Shown here piece after piece: positions 23,302-34,627 of a DNA stretch of 64,000 nucleotides; position 1 is the first letter of the stretch; every line of letters begins with the position of its first letter. Position numbers and translations under genes: made by a program. Location of the stretch: assembly GCA_002104905.1 (NCBI GenBank), contig MCFE01000003.1:62001-126000 (forward strand), given 5' to 3'. Below the pieces are notes generated by a model. That model was not told the origin of the DNA, searched no databases, and saw only the letters and a program-made list of their open reading frames with translations. The DNA comes from Basidiobolus meristosporus CBS 931.73 (lineage: Eukaryota > Basidiobolomycota > Basidiobolomycetes > Basidiobolales > Basidiobolaceae).

Positions 23302-23763
23302 ATGAGTATCATTACCGGTATCACACACCAGCTCAAGCGTGTCCACGTGGGTGTAGATCTCACCCGTAGGTTCGCCTCTTCGGTTTCTACTGCCCCAGTG
23401 TACTGGGAGTCCAAGTTGGACGACGGCAGTATCTTTGTTAGCCGTGTGCCCAAGCAAGCGGTCGTTCCCAAACCTGAAGATCTCCCCCCTACCTTGAAGC
23501 CGGTTCAACCCAAAAAGTATCACCTCACTGACGAGGACAAACGTCAAATTCAAGAGTTAAGAAACCAGAACCCCAGCCATTGGACTCGTAAGCGTTTGGC
23601 GGAGAAATTCGATTGCTCTCCATTGTATATCTCCTTGATAGCCCCTTGTCCACCGGAACGCAAGGCCTTGTTGGAGGCTGAGAAGGAGAAGAAGTGGAGT
23701 AGAATGGGATACAAGAGACAACAAATTACCATCAACAGACAACGTAGAAGAGAGTTGTGGTAG
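23302..23763 (+). CDS. MRPL20: Mitochondrial large-subunit ribosomal protein mL58 (Mrpl20)
   Basis: Fungal mitoribosome protein. The 153-aa product begins with a basic, hydroxylated presequence (MSIITGITHQLKRVHVGVDL, then TRRFASS) that predicts import. It continues with the family block KKYHLTDEDKRQIQELRNQ, SHWTRKRLAEKFDCSPLYIS and the basic tail RQQITINRQRRRELW. Single exon. I prefer the ATG at 23302 over one at 23155, because the upstream 49 codons are hydrophobic and lack family similarity. After the stop, 23764-24091 is AT-rich 3' flank with nothing further visible. Confidence 0.85.
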   Translation: MSIITGITHQLKRVHVGVDLTRRFASSVSTAPVYWESKLDDGSIFVSRVPKQAVVPKPEDLPPTLKPVQPKKYHLTDEDKRQIQELRNQNPSHWTRKRLAEKFDCSPLYISLIAPCPPERKALLEAEKEKKWSRMGYKRQQITINRQRRRELW

Positions 23764-24091
23764 AGCTCTCGGGTTTCCACCTTCATTTATTTGCTTTTCA
23801 TCTGTTCACATAGTACTTTTCCTTGTTTCTACACTCCCTCTCCAAGCACACTACATTTTTGAACTCTTCAATATACGGTTGCTTGACCTAGGGGTACAAG
23901 CAACGGGCACTTGATTTTTCGTTTCAAAAGGTCTCATGAAAAATCTCATTCACACTCTTCTAATAAACATTCATGTACTTCATCATCTATCTATGTATCA
24001 TGCGTACACTGTCTCAAGGAAACAATAAACCCATAGATTAAACCAAACGCGCATCACCGGCTCGTTCGATGAGGACCCATTCACTACAATG

Positions 24092-24559
24092 TTAGTGTAA
24101 AGTCAAGTCGGCGGCATCAATAAATTTTGCAAATACTTGATAGTTCTTGCTAGCGGTTACACAAAACCGGAGCGTATTGCAATCAAAATATCCACCAAGA
24201 AATGCATAGTAATTGCCGTGAACGATATCAAGCCAAGTACTGGCGACGACCGGAACGGAGGGTTTGCAGTAAGAGACAGTAATGGCGGGCCAGTCATTTT
24301 GTATTATTGAAAGTAGCGGTTTCTTATTGGAACAATTTGGTTTTTGGTTCGCGGTTGGATGTGGTAGTATGGCCACACTGTAATAAATTAGAAAGAAACG
24401 ATGGATAGAACGATAGATGTGTCAAATGTACATTAGAATTTTCGCGTAATCCTGTATTGAAGCGTTATCTTTGGACACGAAGTAGTGCCGGTGTTCATGG
24501 CGAGGGCCAGAAAGAAAAGAATTCAAACAGCACAAAGGCGCATACATAGCAGATCTCAT
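24092..24559 (-). CDS. Unidentified small protein, two exons
   Basis: I do not recognise this product. A plausible model joins 24559-24432 to 24377-24092 across a 54-nt gt..ag intron, giving 137 aa. Segments such as HRHYFVSKDNASIQDYAKIL and WLDIVHGNYYAFLGGYFD look like real protein, with aromatic and glycine spacing. The ATG at 24559 overlaps the stop of the upstream GID5 gene (ATGA), which is odd for separate fungal genes. The true start may be further downstream, or these exons may belong to a longer alternative transcript. A second possible 3' exon after an actaac..tag site at about 24,071 would end in EWVLIERAGDARLV, but no donor puts it in frame. Treat the exon limits as provisional. Confidence 0.4.
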
Positions 24560-27552
24560 GGGAAAAGCTCCGAGGTACGGAAGTGTGTAAGTGCGGTCTT
24601 TACCCGGTCACGGACATCCAAGTCCGGATCATCAACCAACGAATTAAGCTTGGTTTCAAACCCTAAAGTTTGGAGTTTACGAACTCGCTCGGCATAACCT
24701 ATTGTTGTCAGGAGTGTGAGTATTTATCGAGTGACGTGTATTGCTATACACACCACTATGTCGCTCTTCCGTCCAGGTCAGGTTGATAATGCACCAAACG
24801 GTAGCTACTCGAATAGAAGCCTTGGAGTGGGTCTACAAAGCCCGGGAATTAGATCCCGCTTCAACAATCAATGGGTCTATTGTAGCTCGATTACCATATA
24901 ATCGGAGATCGCCTTAAGGATTGTGTCACTATTAATAAGAGCCATTTTGTGTCGCTCGTTTCCAGTAGCGACATTCACGATGGTATACAAGGTCTAAAAC
25001 AGTCAGACGAGGCGATCGATGTACTGCAAGATCATGTATGGGTACCTGGAGAATTATATCTTCGTGTTTTGAGTTTAGCTTGCTTTCGAATAAAAAGATC
25101 AAGTTGTGTTCGCCAATCCCCTGGAAGACTTCTTCGATATTCTAGAATCAAAACAGTGTTACTGCTTGTTTCCGTTTGCCATTCGGGCGTTGTCGCCACT
25201 TGCCGTTTCATGATCGCATGCCAGGTTTCTTCAACAGATTTAGCGCTTGCTCTTGTATGCTGATTTCCGAATCGTTGAGTAGCCTAGAATGATGTTACTT
25301 ATGAATGACATCACCATTGAAGATATCGGTGATAGAAACATACGTTTGAAGCTTTTGGTAAGTCAAGTGTTTCATGACGGTCTGCTTGATTTCTGGCTCC
25401 GCTTGAAACAAAAGATTTTTCAAGGCCCACACAGCATTGAGTCTTAAATTGCTATCCATGGAGCTTACTAAATGCACGAGACGTTCTATACCGCCGTTTT
25501 CCAGAACGGTCTGGACAATTGATTTTAAGATTAGCCGCGGACAATTCAAATGTGAAGGTGTACAAGTTAGAGTACAATTTTCATGGGTGAGAAGCCAAGG
25601 ACAATGTTGCAGAGTGTGGCAGAGGCTGTTGTTTGCACACTAGTGGATTCATCGGAGAGAAGCTAATGATAGAAAAGTTGAGTTGTCTTGCAATATGTAT
25701 CAGGAAACCGTGCATTGGAATCTCTTACTTGAAACAACGGAATCGCAATGCCAGCATCAACCAAGCTTGTTCTTAGATTCTTCACGGATCGAGAAAGACT
25801 TCTGGTACATTGGCAGGCAGCAGCTCTGACACCTACGTTTCGATGTGACATTGCTGCTACGATATGGGGAAGCGCTTTTGCTTCAATGACCTGTCATAGT
25901 TCAACGCAATAAGTTCAGAATTCTAGATACATATTACCGAAAACTATATCAACCTGAACTCGACACTCCTCTTTTAGCGAACTGATAGCAGCAATGGCAA
26001 GTAGTGCACTCTAATATTGCTAATAGTAAGAAGCGGGTACGGTGGTATTAGGATCAGTCCAAGGTATAACCTCTTTGATTCTGTCGTAATGTGCTTGTGT
26101 TTCGAGATTGCTAAATTCTTCGTCAGGTTGGCATATTAAGCTTGTTAATTTGCCAATTGCATCAGCCTCACAGGCGGCCTTTTGCAAATCCTCGCTCTCA
26201 CTGACCAAGTAGGCTAAAGATTCGAAAATATTTCTTAGTTGCACGAAAATGCAACGTCGACTAGAAGGCATCTAACCAAGTATGAATGATGCTTTTTCCC
26301 GAGAAACATCTGGCTCACTAAGAAGCTTGACCACGGTTGGGAGTACTATCAAAGTAATGTCGGATTGATGATCTGGGATCACATTGGATCTGCTCAGATT
26401 AATTAGGCTACCACCCTTAAATTAATCCTAATTCGGAGTTTGTATTCGAGTACGTTGGAGACTTACCAAGTAGCAGCAAGAAGCTGCATGCTTTTAGAGC
26501 TATCGCGCACTAACTTTAACATAGTCTCTATTGGTCGGTCACCATTTTCTATATCGTAAAACTTTGTAAGCTCTACCGGTGAATTGCTGCGAGTCAAGAT
26601 TAAATACCTCTCGTTGCAACCACGGCTTTTCCAATCTCCGGGTTTTCGAGACAAAGTGCTTGAAGTGCGTCCAAAGCCGCTTCTTGTATCTAAACAGTGT
26701 AGAATTAGCACTGTTTTCGACACTTCATATAAATGTGCGTGAAATATAACCTTGGCATGACCACAAGATAATAGATCTACTAGAAGAGGTATAGCTCCAG
26801 CAGAAACGATCTGCATCTGCTGCTCAACATTTTCACAACATCTGGCAATTATAGTAGCTGCTAACTCTGGAACATGGGTGGCGTATTGGCAGCTAAACGG
26901 TGCATCTTTAGATGCCTGGGAAAAGCCTTTCAGGAGACTGACAAATTCGATGATATGCCCTGTCTTGGAATTATAACGTGTTAGCCCAGCATAATAAAAG
27001 GGTGATTGTGTTTCTGCCAGTACTTCAAATATATGTTGCTTGGGAGCTCTTGGAGAGTTAAACAGCGCTTTTAAAGCTCTAGCAGCAGCTTCCACAAGCT
27101 TTAGCTCATTGCGGAGCGACAAACAGTTCAAGAGAGGAGGAATAACGCCAGCCTCGATGAGTGTACAGACATTTTCCTCGTAACCTATGTAAATTAGTAA
27201 GCATTGATACTGAGTCAGGAATATGCAAGAAATCTCGAAAGTACAATGAAACACGCACCGTACGCTAGGCTGCCTAAGATAACGACTGCCTGTATTTTTG
27301 ATTGGGGGTCGGTTGTGTGGTCGTTGTTGACGATAATCTCAATTAACCTAGTCAAGGATGTGTTAATAGTGACCAAACATAACCACGACTTTAATAATAT
27401 TACCTTGGGAGGATGTCGAGGTTGATATAGAGATCCTTCTTCGTTTTATTTCCAATAATGCTATTCTTTATGAATCGAAGGGCTTTAATTCTCTCAGCTT
27501 TATCGGTGGTGGATAGCTGTGAGACATAGTAATCGTGTTTGGATTGGGTCAT
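24556..27552 (-). CDS. GID5: Armadillo-repeat GID/CTLH E3 ligase subunit, ARMC8/Gid5-like
   Basis: In yeast Gid5/Vid28, and ARMC8 in animals, recruits substrate receptors to the GID/CTLH ubiquitin ligase. The gene is rich in introns. It encodes successive ARM repeats: [104 protein letters not shown] and [15 protein letters not shown]. The first exon is 27552-27404 ([20 protein letters not shown]). The stop is at 24558-24556 after HFRTSELFP. Near 26,605-26,620 the frame jumps by one base between [11 protein letters not shown] and the block leading to [12 protein letters not shown]. No intron of workable length repairs it. I did not resolve every exon border. Confidence 0.85.
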
Positions 27553-28305
27553 GCTAGTGTGCTCTCTCGACAGAGGAATTGGACAAATTAAGTATATAAC
27601 TAATGAAAATGGGGTGTCGACAAGAGCTTGTGAGGTCTCGTGGATGCTTTTCTAAATATTGAGAAGTCTCTTGAAGCCCCTATGGGTATGTACAGTAATA
27701 TTTGTGCAATACAATTGAAGCTCACTTCATGCACGTGACGAAGGTAACAACGTCAACCTTTGAAATCTAAATCTATTGAATAGCATATAGTCAATGTGGA
27801 CGTATAGAAATCGTAGTACAGTCAACATTTCAAGTATTTTATGCTGAGCATCTGGCGTCACTGATATTTCATGTTGTGCGAAAACCTCGGATTTTAATGA
27901 AAACCTGATGTTTCTCTGTCAGCAAGTATCCACATCCGTTACGAATTACCAGCAAAATCATTGATACCCTTCCTTTTTCCTAAACCACCCACATATACAC
28001 AAGGTCATTCTCAGAGGACCAAGTAATCGAGAGCAATGTCAGTGGTCTGGATGTAGCATCTACACAGTTCATTTTATTTTGGATTCCTAAATGGACAGTC
28101 ACATGGCAAAATATCTACACGAACGTGATGTAGAGTGCATACGCTCTCGATACCTTGATTCCAAGTGCTCATAAGTCAAATGCTCGTTGATTATAGTGAT
28201 CAAATCAAGCTACATGGGCGATTCTATCATGTATCCAAGTCTTCGAGAGTATTATTGGAAGTACTCTGATGTCTTGGTACCACTATTGTTTGTTCAAACC
28301 AACAT
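27553..28305. other. Intergenic region between GID5 and SAP18
   Basis: About 750 bp between two minus-strand genes, containing the GID5 promoter and SAP18 3' flank. AT-rich. I see no gene or repeat. Confidence 0.5.
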
Positions 28306-29044
28306 TTATTTGCGGTCACGGAATCCCGCTTTGCGCTCGCTGTTGCGCCTCTTCATTGTTTCAAACCCTCCGCGCTCACTGGGTCTTCTCTCTCGGAACT
28401 TTCCGCCTCCAGCACGACTGTCACCAGCCCTTCCAGATAATGTGAAAGGGCCATGTCCAATTGCTACATCTAAGTAATCACCGATCACAAAACGTGCCTC
28501 ATCTAAAGTTTTCTCCTCCTCAGGGCTTTTGCGAGAATTTAGAACAGCGCCAATGTCTTTTGGAATAAACCGCCCACGGAGATTGTCTTGGTAAATAATA
28601 CGAAAAGAGAATTTGGTATCACGACGTTCATATTCTGGATGATTCTGCTTCAACAACATAGAAAGCTCTTTCAGAGTGGTATCCTTCCTGTACAAGTTAA
28701 GTGAGGTAAATATCCATGAAATATACTTGACTACACAAGGGGTGGTTTTCTCAATCACTTACCAAGCGTAAAGTTGAACCTCGTCTTCGACTGGGCTTTT
28801 GTCAAAGTCAAAGTCTTTTATCCGATGATGTTCTCCAGCTTTACAGAATACCCTGACCAGGAAAGGAGTAGTCTACCAATATAGCAAAATTCGAGTCAAA
28901 AACCAAATTCGTGTTTCTCCGTTGACAAGACGTTTTACGTACTTTCTCACGTTCTATCACAATTTTACTACTGCTAGCCTTTCGTGTTGTGGTTGTATAA
29001 GGGTCGGGGACACGTTCTTTTGCTAATCGTCGGCGATCGCTCAT
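28306..29044 (-). CDS. SAP18: Sin3-associated polypeptide SAP18
   Basis: SAP18 has a ubiquitin-like fold and joins the ASAP/exon-junction and Sin3-HDAC complexes. The product is 197 aa. A basic N-terminus (MSDRRRLAKERVPDPYTTTT) precedes the SAP18 domain: TTPFLVRVFCKAGEHHRIKD, VQLYAWKDTTLKELSMLLKQ and EARFVIGDYLDVAI. A C-terminal R/G/E-rich tail follows (RAGGGKFRERRPSERGG), longer than in the human protein and of the type seen in RNA-associated factors. Three exons keep frame: 29044-28943, 28872-28763 and 28687-28306. Divergent from STI1. Confidence 0.94.
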
Positions 29045-29159
29045 TTCTTAGATATGCTAACAAGGAAGTTTAATTATTATGTGCTTCATGAACCATGTCC
29101 ATGTCTATTTTTTTCTTATTTTCAGTGGAGTATCAATGCAATATGAAATCCAAGTAAAA

Positions 29160-29172
29160 TTCTAGAATCTTC
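29160..29172 (+). promoter_or_regulatory. Heat-shock element, three perfect units
   Basis: TTCtaGAAtcTTC: three inverted nGAAn units with exact 2-base spacing, the optimal HSF1 trimer site. It lies about 290 bp upstream of the STI1 start codon. STI1 is a known heat-shock factor target in yeasts. Binding here is inferred. Confidence 0.75.
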
Positions 29173-29317
29173 AAAATCTCAAACCAAGTTCCAGAATAAA
29201 CCACTCGCTTGAATACGTCTCCGTTTCGTTAGATTGCTCATCGAACAGAAATGAGGTTCATTTTAATGCTGAGCATTGGTTCTGATGATTTTCTGTGAGG
29301 TATCGAGGAATGAACTA

Positions 29318-29325
29318 GAAATTTC
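29318..29325 (+). promoter_or_regulatory. Heat-shock element, two units, with further half sites
   Basis: GAAatTTC, about 135 bp upstream of the STI1 ATG. Loose GAA and TTC half sites lie on either side (29,308-29,352), so this may be a gapped element. Weaker evidence than the upstream triple site. Confidence 0.5.
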
Positions 29326-29458
29326 CTGACATTCCTGTGAATTTTTCTAGCCAATTGATGACTCCAATTCCCTCAGATACCATCGAGCACATATTCAAAT
29401 AAAGGTTGGCATTGCTCGTCTGTCTATCACTTTGCGCTCAACTCATACCTTATTCTAG

Positions 29459-31374
29459 ATGGTAGAGTTTCGATTTACTGTCTTTACGTATTATTTGTTC
29501 TTGAAGAACTGACCAGGTGTTGTTGCTCATATCTAGGCTGAAGAACTTAAAGCTTTAGGAAACAAGGCCTTCCTTGCTAAAGATTACGAAACTGCTATTA
29601 AGCATTTCAGTGACGCTATTGAACTCGTCCCCGAAAATCACGTTCTATACTCCAACCGTTCAGCCTGTTTTGCTTCTCTCAAGCAATACGAAAAAGCCTT
29701 GGAGGATGCTAACAAAACCATCGAACTGAAGAAGGATTGGGCTAAAGTATATATCATACCTCCTAGGATACCCCTTGCTACAAATTCTTATATTTTACTT
29801 TTGTAGGGTTATGGTCGTAAAGGAGCCGCTCTCCACGGATTAAATAAAATCGAGGACGCTCGTCAAGCCTACAAAGAAGGCTTGGCCCTTGAGCCTAACA
29901 ACGCTCAATTGAAGAAGGGCCTTGAGGAGGCTGAGTTTGCTCTGTACAATTCAGGTATGACTTTGATTGGCACTGGAACATATCTCTTTGAATGCCCACT
30001 AATACGGTTTTTCTCTCAGACGACTCCCCTATTGCAGGAATCAAGGAATTCTTCAAAGACGACATTTGGCAAAAAATTGCCACCAACCCAAAGTTGTCTC
30101 CCTATCTTTCCCAGCCTGACTTTGTGCAGAAAATCCAAGAGATCCAAAAGAATCCCAACTTGATGAGCGACTACATGCAGGATCAAAGAATCTTGTCTGT
30201 CCTGATGTCACTTTTGGGTGCCGAGGTTAAAACTAAGGAGGAAATGGAGGCTATGCAAGCCGAATCCGGCGATCAACCAATGTACACTTCTGAGCCAACA
30301 CCCAGAGCCGAGCCTTCCAAGCCAGCCCCCAAACCCGCACCTGTTCCTGAAGAGCCTAAGGAGCTCACCGAAGAGGAGAAGCAAAAGCAAGAGGCTATTA
30401 AGGAAAAGGATTTGGGTAACCAGAGATATAAGAAGCGTGAGTTTGAAGCTGCATTGGAGCATTACGCCAAGGCCTGGGACCTTGATCCTACCAACATTAC
30501 TATCCTCACTAATCAAGCTGCCGTCCAATTCGAGATGGGTAACTATCAAGAATGCATCAAAACCTGTGAGCAAGCTGTTGAGGTCGGAAGAGATATCCGT
30601 GCCGATTTCAAGTTGATTGCCAAAGCTTTCAGTCGTATTGGTAATGCCTACTTCAAGATGAATGAGCTTGATGAGGCTATCAAGTACTACAACAAATCCC
30701 TTACTGAGCATCGTACTCCCGATACCCTCAACAAGCTCCGTGAAGCTGAAAAGTTAAAGGAGAAGCAAGTCAAGGAGGCCTATCACAACCCAGAGTTATC
30801 TGACAAAGCACGTGAAGCTGGTAACGAGCTCTTCAAGCAAAGCAACTTTGCTGAAGCCGTCAAGCAATTCACTGAGGCTATCAAGCGCAATGAGAAAGAC
30901 CCCAGAGCTTATAGCAACCGTGCCGCTTGCTACACTAAGCTGATGGCTTTCCATGAGGCCTTGAAGGATTGTGAAACTTGTATCTCTATCGACCCTACCT
31001 TCGTCAAGGGCTACATCCGTAAAGCAGCCATCGAATTCCTCAAGCGTGAGTACACCAAATGTATCGAGACCTGCGGCCTTGCCAAGGACCAGGACAAGGA
31101 TGGTAAACACCGTAATGAAATCGAACAACAAATGGCTCGCTGCTACATGGCCATGCAAGGTGTAGGCAACGATCAGACTGAATCGCGCGAAGAAACCTTG
31201 AAGAGAGCTGCCAACGATCCCGAGGTCCAACAGATTTTGGCGGATCCAGTTATGAACCAGATTCTTCAACAAATGCAAGCCGACCCTAGAGCCGCCCAGG
31301 ATCACATGAAGAACCCAGCGGTTGCTGCCAAAATCCGTAAGCTCATTGATGCCGGTATTATCCGCGTTGCTTAA
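29459..31374 (+). CDS. STI1: HSP90/HSP70 organising co-chaperone Sti1 (HOP)
   Basis: Cytosolic adaptor that hands clients from Hsp70 to Hsp90. The product is 571 aa, normal for the family. Layout: TPR1 (AEELKALGNKAFLAKDYETA...), DP1 (WQKIATNPKLSPYLSQPDFV), TPR2A from KEKDLGNQRYKKREFEAALE, TPR2B from DKAREAGNELFKQSNFAEAV, and DP2 (DPEVQQILADPVMNQILQQM). Exons: 29459-29461, 29537-29746, 29807-29954 and 30020-31374. The first coding exon is only the ATG. The join M|AEELKALGNKAF reproduces the start of the fission yeast protein, which supports it. Heat-shock elements lie upstream. C-ending codons suggest high expression. Confidence 0.97.
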
Positions 31375-31649
31375 GGTTGCCCCCACCATATTCAACCATT
31401 AGCATTCCTAATTCTACTCATAGGGAGTTTGTACATTTGAATTACTTTCTGGTTTACGTTGCAGAAGTCGTTAAAATAAACTGACTACTTGTATAATCCA
31501 ACTGCTACCAAGATACGTACATATATGCGAAATATACACTCTGCAATTCATGGTGTTGACTGTTTTATTAAGGTAATCAGGAAAATTATGCGGATTTTGA
31601 GAAACCAACTAGTGCAGTGGTAACTAAGGAAAGGCGAGTGAGTGCTCTC

Positions 31650-32273
31650 TTACTCGCCAAAGAGTCTCTGGACACGTTTGAGTACAGAATCCTTGGCGGG
31701 ATCTAACAAATAGTGTTATCATAGCTGGATCGAACGAGAATAGGAAAGCCGAAGTATAAACTTACCATAAGGCTGATCCTTGGAAGGAATCTCTAAAACA
31801 GCAGGGAAAGCTTGATCGTGGCTGTCGATGAGCTCACGGATGTCTTCAGCGACCTACGAAAGTACCAGAAAACGTTAAATCGAGCGAGTGAAATGGCTCG
31901 TAACGGATGCAACTTACGTGTTGGTTGATTAGCACGATGGCAACATCCTTACGACGAGTATACTCCAAAAAAGCCTCCTCAATTGTAGCTAGGGTGGTTT
32001 CTGTAGGGTTTCAAGGAAGTAAATCGGTTAGGCGGCCCACAGGATACTCAGCAAAAAAGGTCACCTACTTGAGTCGACAACCAGGAAGTTTGATTTTTGT
32101 CTGGAGTCGATGTGACCAACGCCTGCAAGGAGAAGACCGGTAACGGTATCCTGGAAATATAAAATAGTTGGTAAACCAACCTGGCAATTACGTAACTGAT
32201 GCAGAATAATAACCTCATCTCCGATTACAGCGATAAAGTTACGGTCTTTGTAGAGATTATTTCCCGTCGACAT
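31650..32273 (-). CDS. VMA7: V-type H+-ATPase subunit F
   Basis: Subunit F sits in the central rotor stalk of the V1 sector of the vacuolar proton pump. The 121-aa product matches the family along its length: [60 protein letters not shown] and [14 protein letters not shown]. Five exons keep frame: 32273-32214, 32150-32069, 32000-31918, 31853-31766 and 31702-31650, so the gene is missed by simple ORF calling. Convergent with STI1. No defect seen. Confidence 0.96.
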
Positions 32274-32897
32274 GACTAATAGAGGCTTCTTTTACAGTTT
32301 AGTAAGGAGATTGAACGCTGCAAGAGCTGGGGCTTTAATAACGAAGAGGAGAAAGAACTTACGGAGAGGGAGGGCAAGAGACTTTCTAAATGGACCCAGA
32401 AGCCGTGTTAATCCATTTCTAGATTCGTTCTCCACATATCAAGCTTAGATACAATTCTCCACCAATCCAATCATAGAAAATCCAGGTATTCCAGGATGTG
32501 GTAACGAAATCGTTGTGGCTACGTATCAAACATGTACCCAATCCATCAATTAATCTTAATTTGAGTTGCCATTCCCAAGATGTATAGGGGCTGCGATTAC
32601 AATGAGTAAATTAAAGGCTTCTACATTAAACCATGAGCATCTCTGGACATATTAGCCAGCCGTGTTGAACACATATGGCAAGTAAGATGTGTGTATTTAT
32701 GCCCTGTGTTTATGCCCTCAAGAAGTCGACTCTGGTTTTCCCGGTCAAACTTAGCATAACTTCGTGATTTAAGATAATCCAAACTACCAGTGTGGATAAT
32801 TTTTGGATGCGGCGAAATAAAATTGAAAAGATAATGTTTTCACCTCGGACAAACCATACATTGGTGCCATTCCTCTTTTCCCAGCCTAATTGACGCC
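32274..32897. other. Divergent intergenic region between VMA7 and the PRPP synthetase gene
   Basis: About 620 bp, AT-rich, holding both promoters. No gene or clear motif is seen. Confidence 0.5.
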
Positions 32898-34242
32898 ATG
32901 CGTAATCTCTTGGTTTTTTCTGGCTCCTCCCACCCAGACCTTACTGACGCGATCTGCGCCCGACTCGGAGTGGAGGCTGCCCCCGCCAACCTGAGAAAAT
33001 TCTCCAATGCGGAGACCAATGTCGAGATTTGGAAATCGGTCCGTGATCAACACGTTTACATCGTTCAGTCAGGCTCCGGCAAAGTGAACGACAATTTCAT
33101 CGAGCTTCTGATCATGATCTCCGCTTGCAAAACCGCGAGCGCCAAAAAAGTCACCGTCGTTCTTCCCTACTTCCCATATTCTAGACAACCAGATGTCCCG
33201 TACGCCAAGAGTGGAGTCCCGGTTCGCAAGAGCGCCTACGTAGGTCTTCGCGACTCCCCCAACCTTTCGAATGTTGTCCTATCTCCAGCAGTTGATCCAG
33301 AAAATAAAGACAAAGATAGCGATGTCCCCATGGAATCCCTACTCCCCTCTGTTGCGCCTATGAGCTCGATTACCTCCATCTTGAGAAGCGACGTATTGGA
33401 CTCCATGTCTGATGTCATCTCGCCCAGCACCACGCCCAGACTCGCACCCGTTGGCCAGCAGAGCAACCCCACCATCCATGTCCCCATGGACAACCGTTGG
33501 GTTAAGCCTGATGGTGCGTATAAGCACTGGGTGGCCAGATCCGGGGAGCTCGTGGCCAACCTACTGATTGCCGCTGGTAAAGGAGCATTTCATTAGATTC
33601 GCATGGTAATGACAACGCATTGACTGAAACTTTCTTTCAACAGGTACCGATCATATCATCACCATGGACTTGCACGACCCTCAGTTCCAAGGCTATTTCG
33701 ACATCCCTGTCGACATGATCAGGGCCGAGTCATCGATCCTTGACTACATCCGATCCCAGATACCAAACTACCAGGATGCTGTGATCGTGTCTCCCGATGC
33801 CGGCGGTGCCAAGAGAGCCACTTCGGTTGCTAACCAGCTCAACCTCGATCTTGCTCTGATTCACAAGGAGGGGAAGATCAACGAGATCTCTCGTATGTCG
33901 TTGGTGGGCGATGTCCAAGGAAAGTCGGTGATCATCATTGATGACATCGCTGATACTTGCGGTACCCTTGGTCTTGCTGCCGAGCTTTTGCATCAGAGAG
34001 GAGCCACCGAGATCTACGCAGTGGTCACTCACGGCATCCTGTCCGGCAAGGCCATCGAGATCATCAATCGGTCCCCAATCAGCCAGGTAGTGGTCACCAA
34101 CACCGTTCCTCACGAGGACAAGAAGGAGATGTGCTCCAAGCTCCGTACTATTGACATCTCTGGTCCATTCGCCGAGGCCATCCGCAGAATCCACAATGGC
34201 GAGACCCTCGCTCCACTTTTCAAGAAGAAGGCCTACATTTGA
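32898..34242 (+). CDS. PRS: Ribose-phosphate pyrophosphokinase (PRPP synthetase) with an insertion
   Basis: Makes PRPP from ribose 5-phosphate and ATP for nucleotide, histidine and tryptophan synthesis. Visible family motifs: [36 protein letters not shown], the metal/ribose site [38 protein letters not shown], the PRPP-binding loop [13 protein letters not shown], and the C-terminal [17 protein letters not shown]. Two exons, 32898-33576 and 33644-34242, give 425 aa against about 320 for a standard enzyme. The extra length is a serine/proline-rich insert of roughly 100 residues in the flexible catalytic loop, between [11 protein letters not shown] and [18 protein letters not shown]. Yeast Prs1 and Prs5 also carry non-homologous inserts, so this may be a regulatory paralogue. 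Confidence 0.95.
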
Positions 34243-34627
34243 TCTTGTTCCCATCTCAGTTTCCATAGAATACTGGCCATTTGTACCGCTTATAATAGGA
34301 AATATACTGTCTATACATGCTCGTGGGCTTGGTAGTGATGAGTTTATGTGCGAAGTCTCATTGTATGGGTGTTGATGATATCTTCATTCTCAATAGTCCA
34401 TATGATGGCTGATTGTATATTTGGGATTTTGCCATTGTATTGATCACTGGAATGTGCCGTCCAAGGCCTTGTACAGTACCACTCCACAGCACTTCTCCAG
34501 GTGGTAATACAATCAATCGACCTATCCCTGGTCAACGTTTATGATACATATTTCAAGTGACTTCATTGGATCCTTTTGGCAATTTCTCAGAATGGTGGAA
34601 AGATTGAAGATATAGTATAGCTACAAA
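34243..34627. other. Transition from gene-dense to transposon DNA
   Basis: 3' flank of the PRPP synthetase gene. No gene. To the right of about 34,600 all recognisable sequence is transposon-derived. Confidence 0.5.

Larger units (their letters stand above)
29045..29458. promoter_or_regulatory. Shared promoter of SAP18 and STI1
   Basis: About 410 bp between the divergent start codons. It contains two heat-shock element matches, listed separately, which most likely serve STI1. Confidence 0.6.

Noticed and set aside
30208-31395. Minus-strand frames of 167 and 199 codons over STI1
   Set aside because: Antisense shadows of STI1 exon 4, which carries clear TPR and DP domains.
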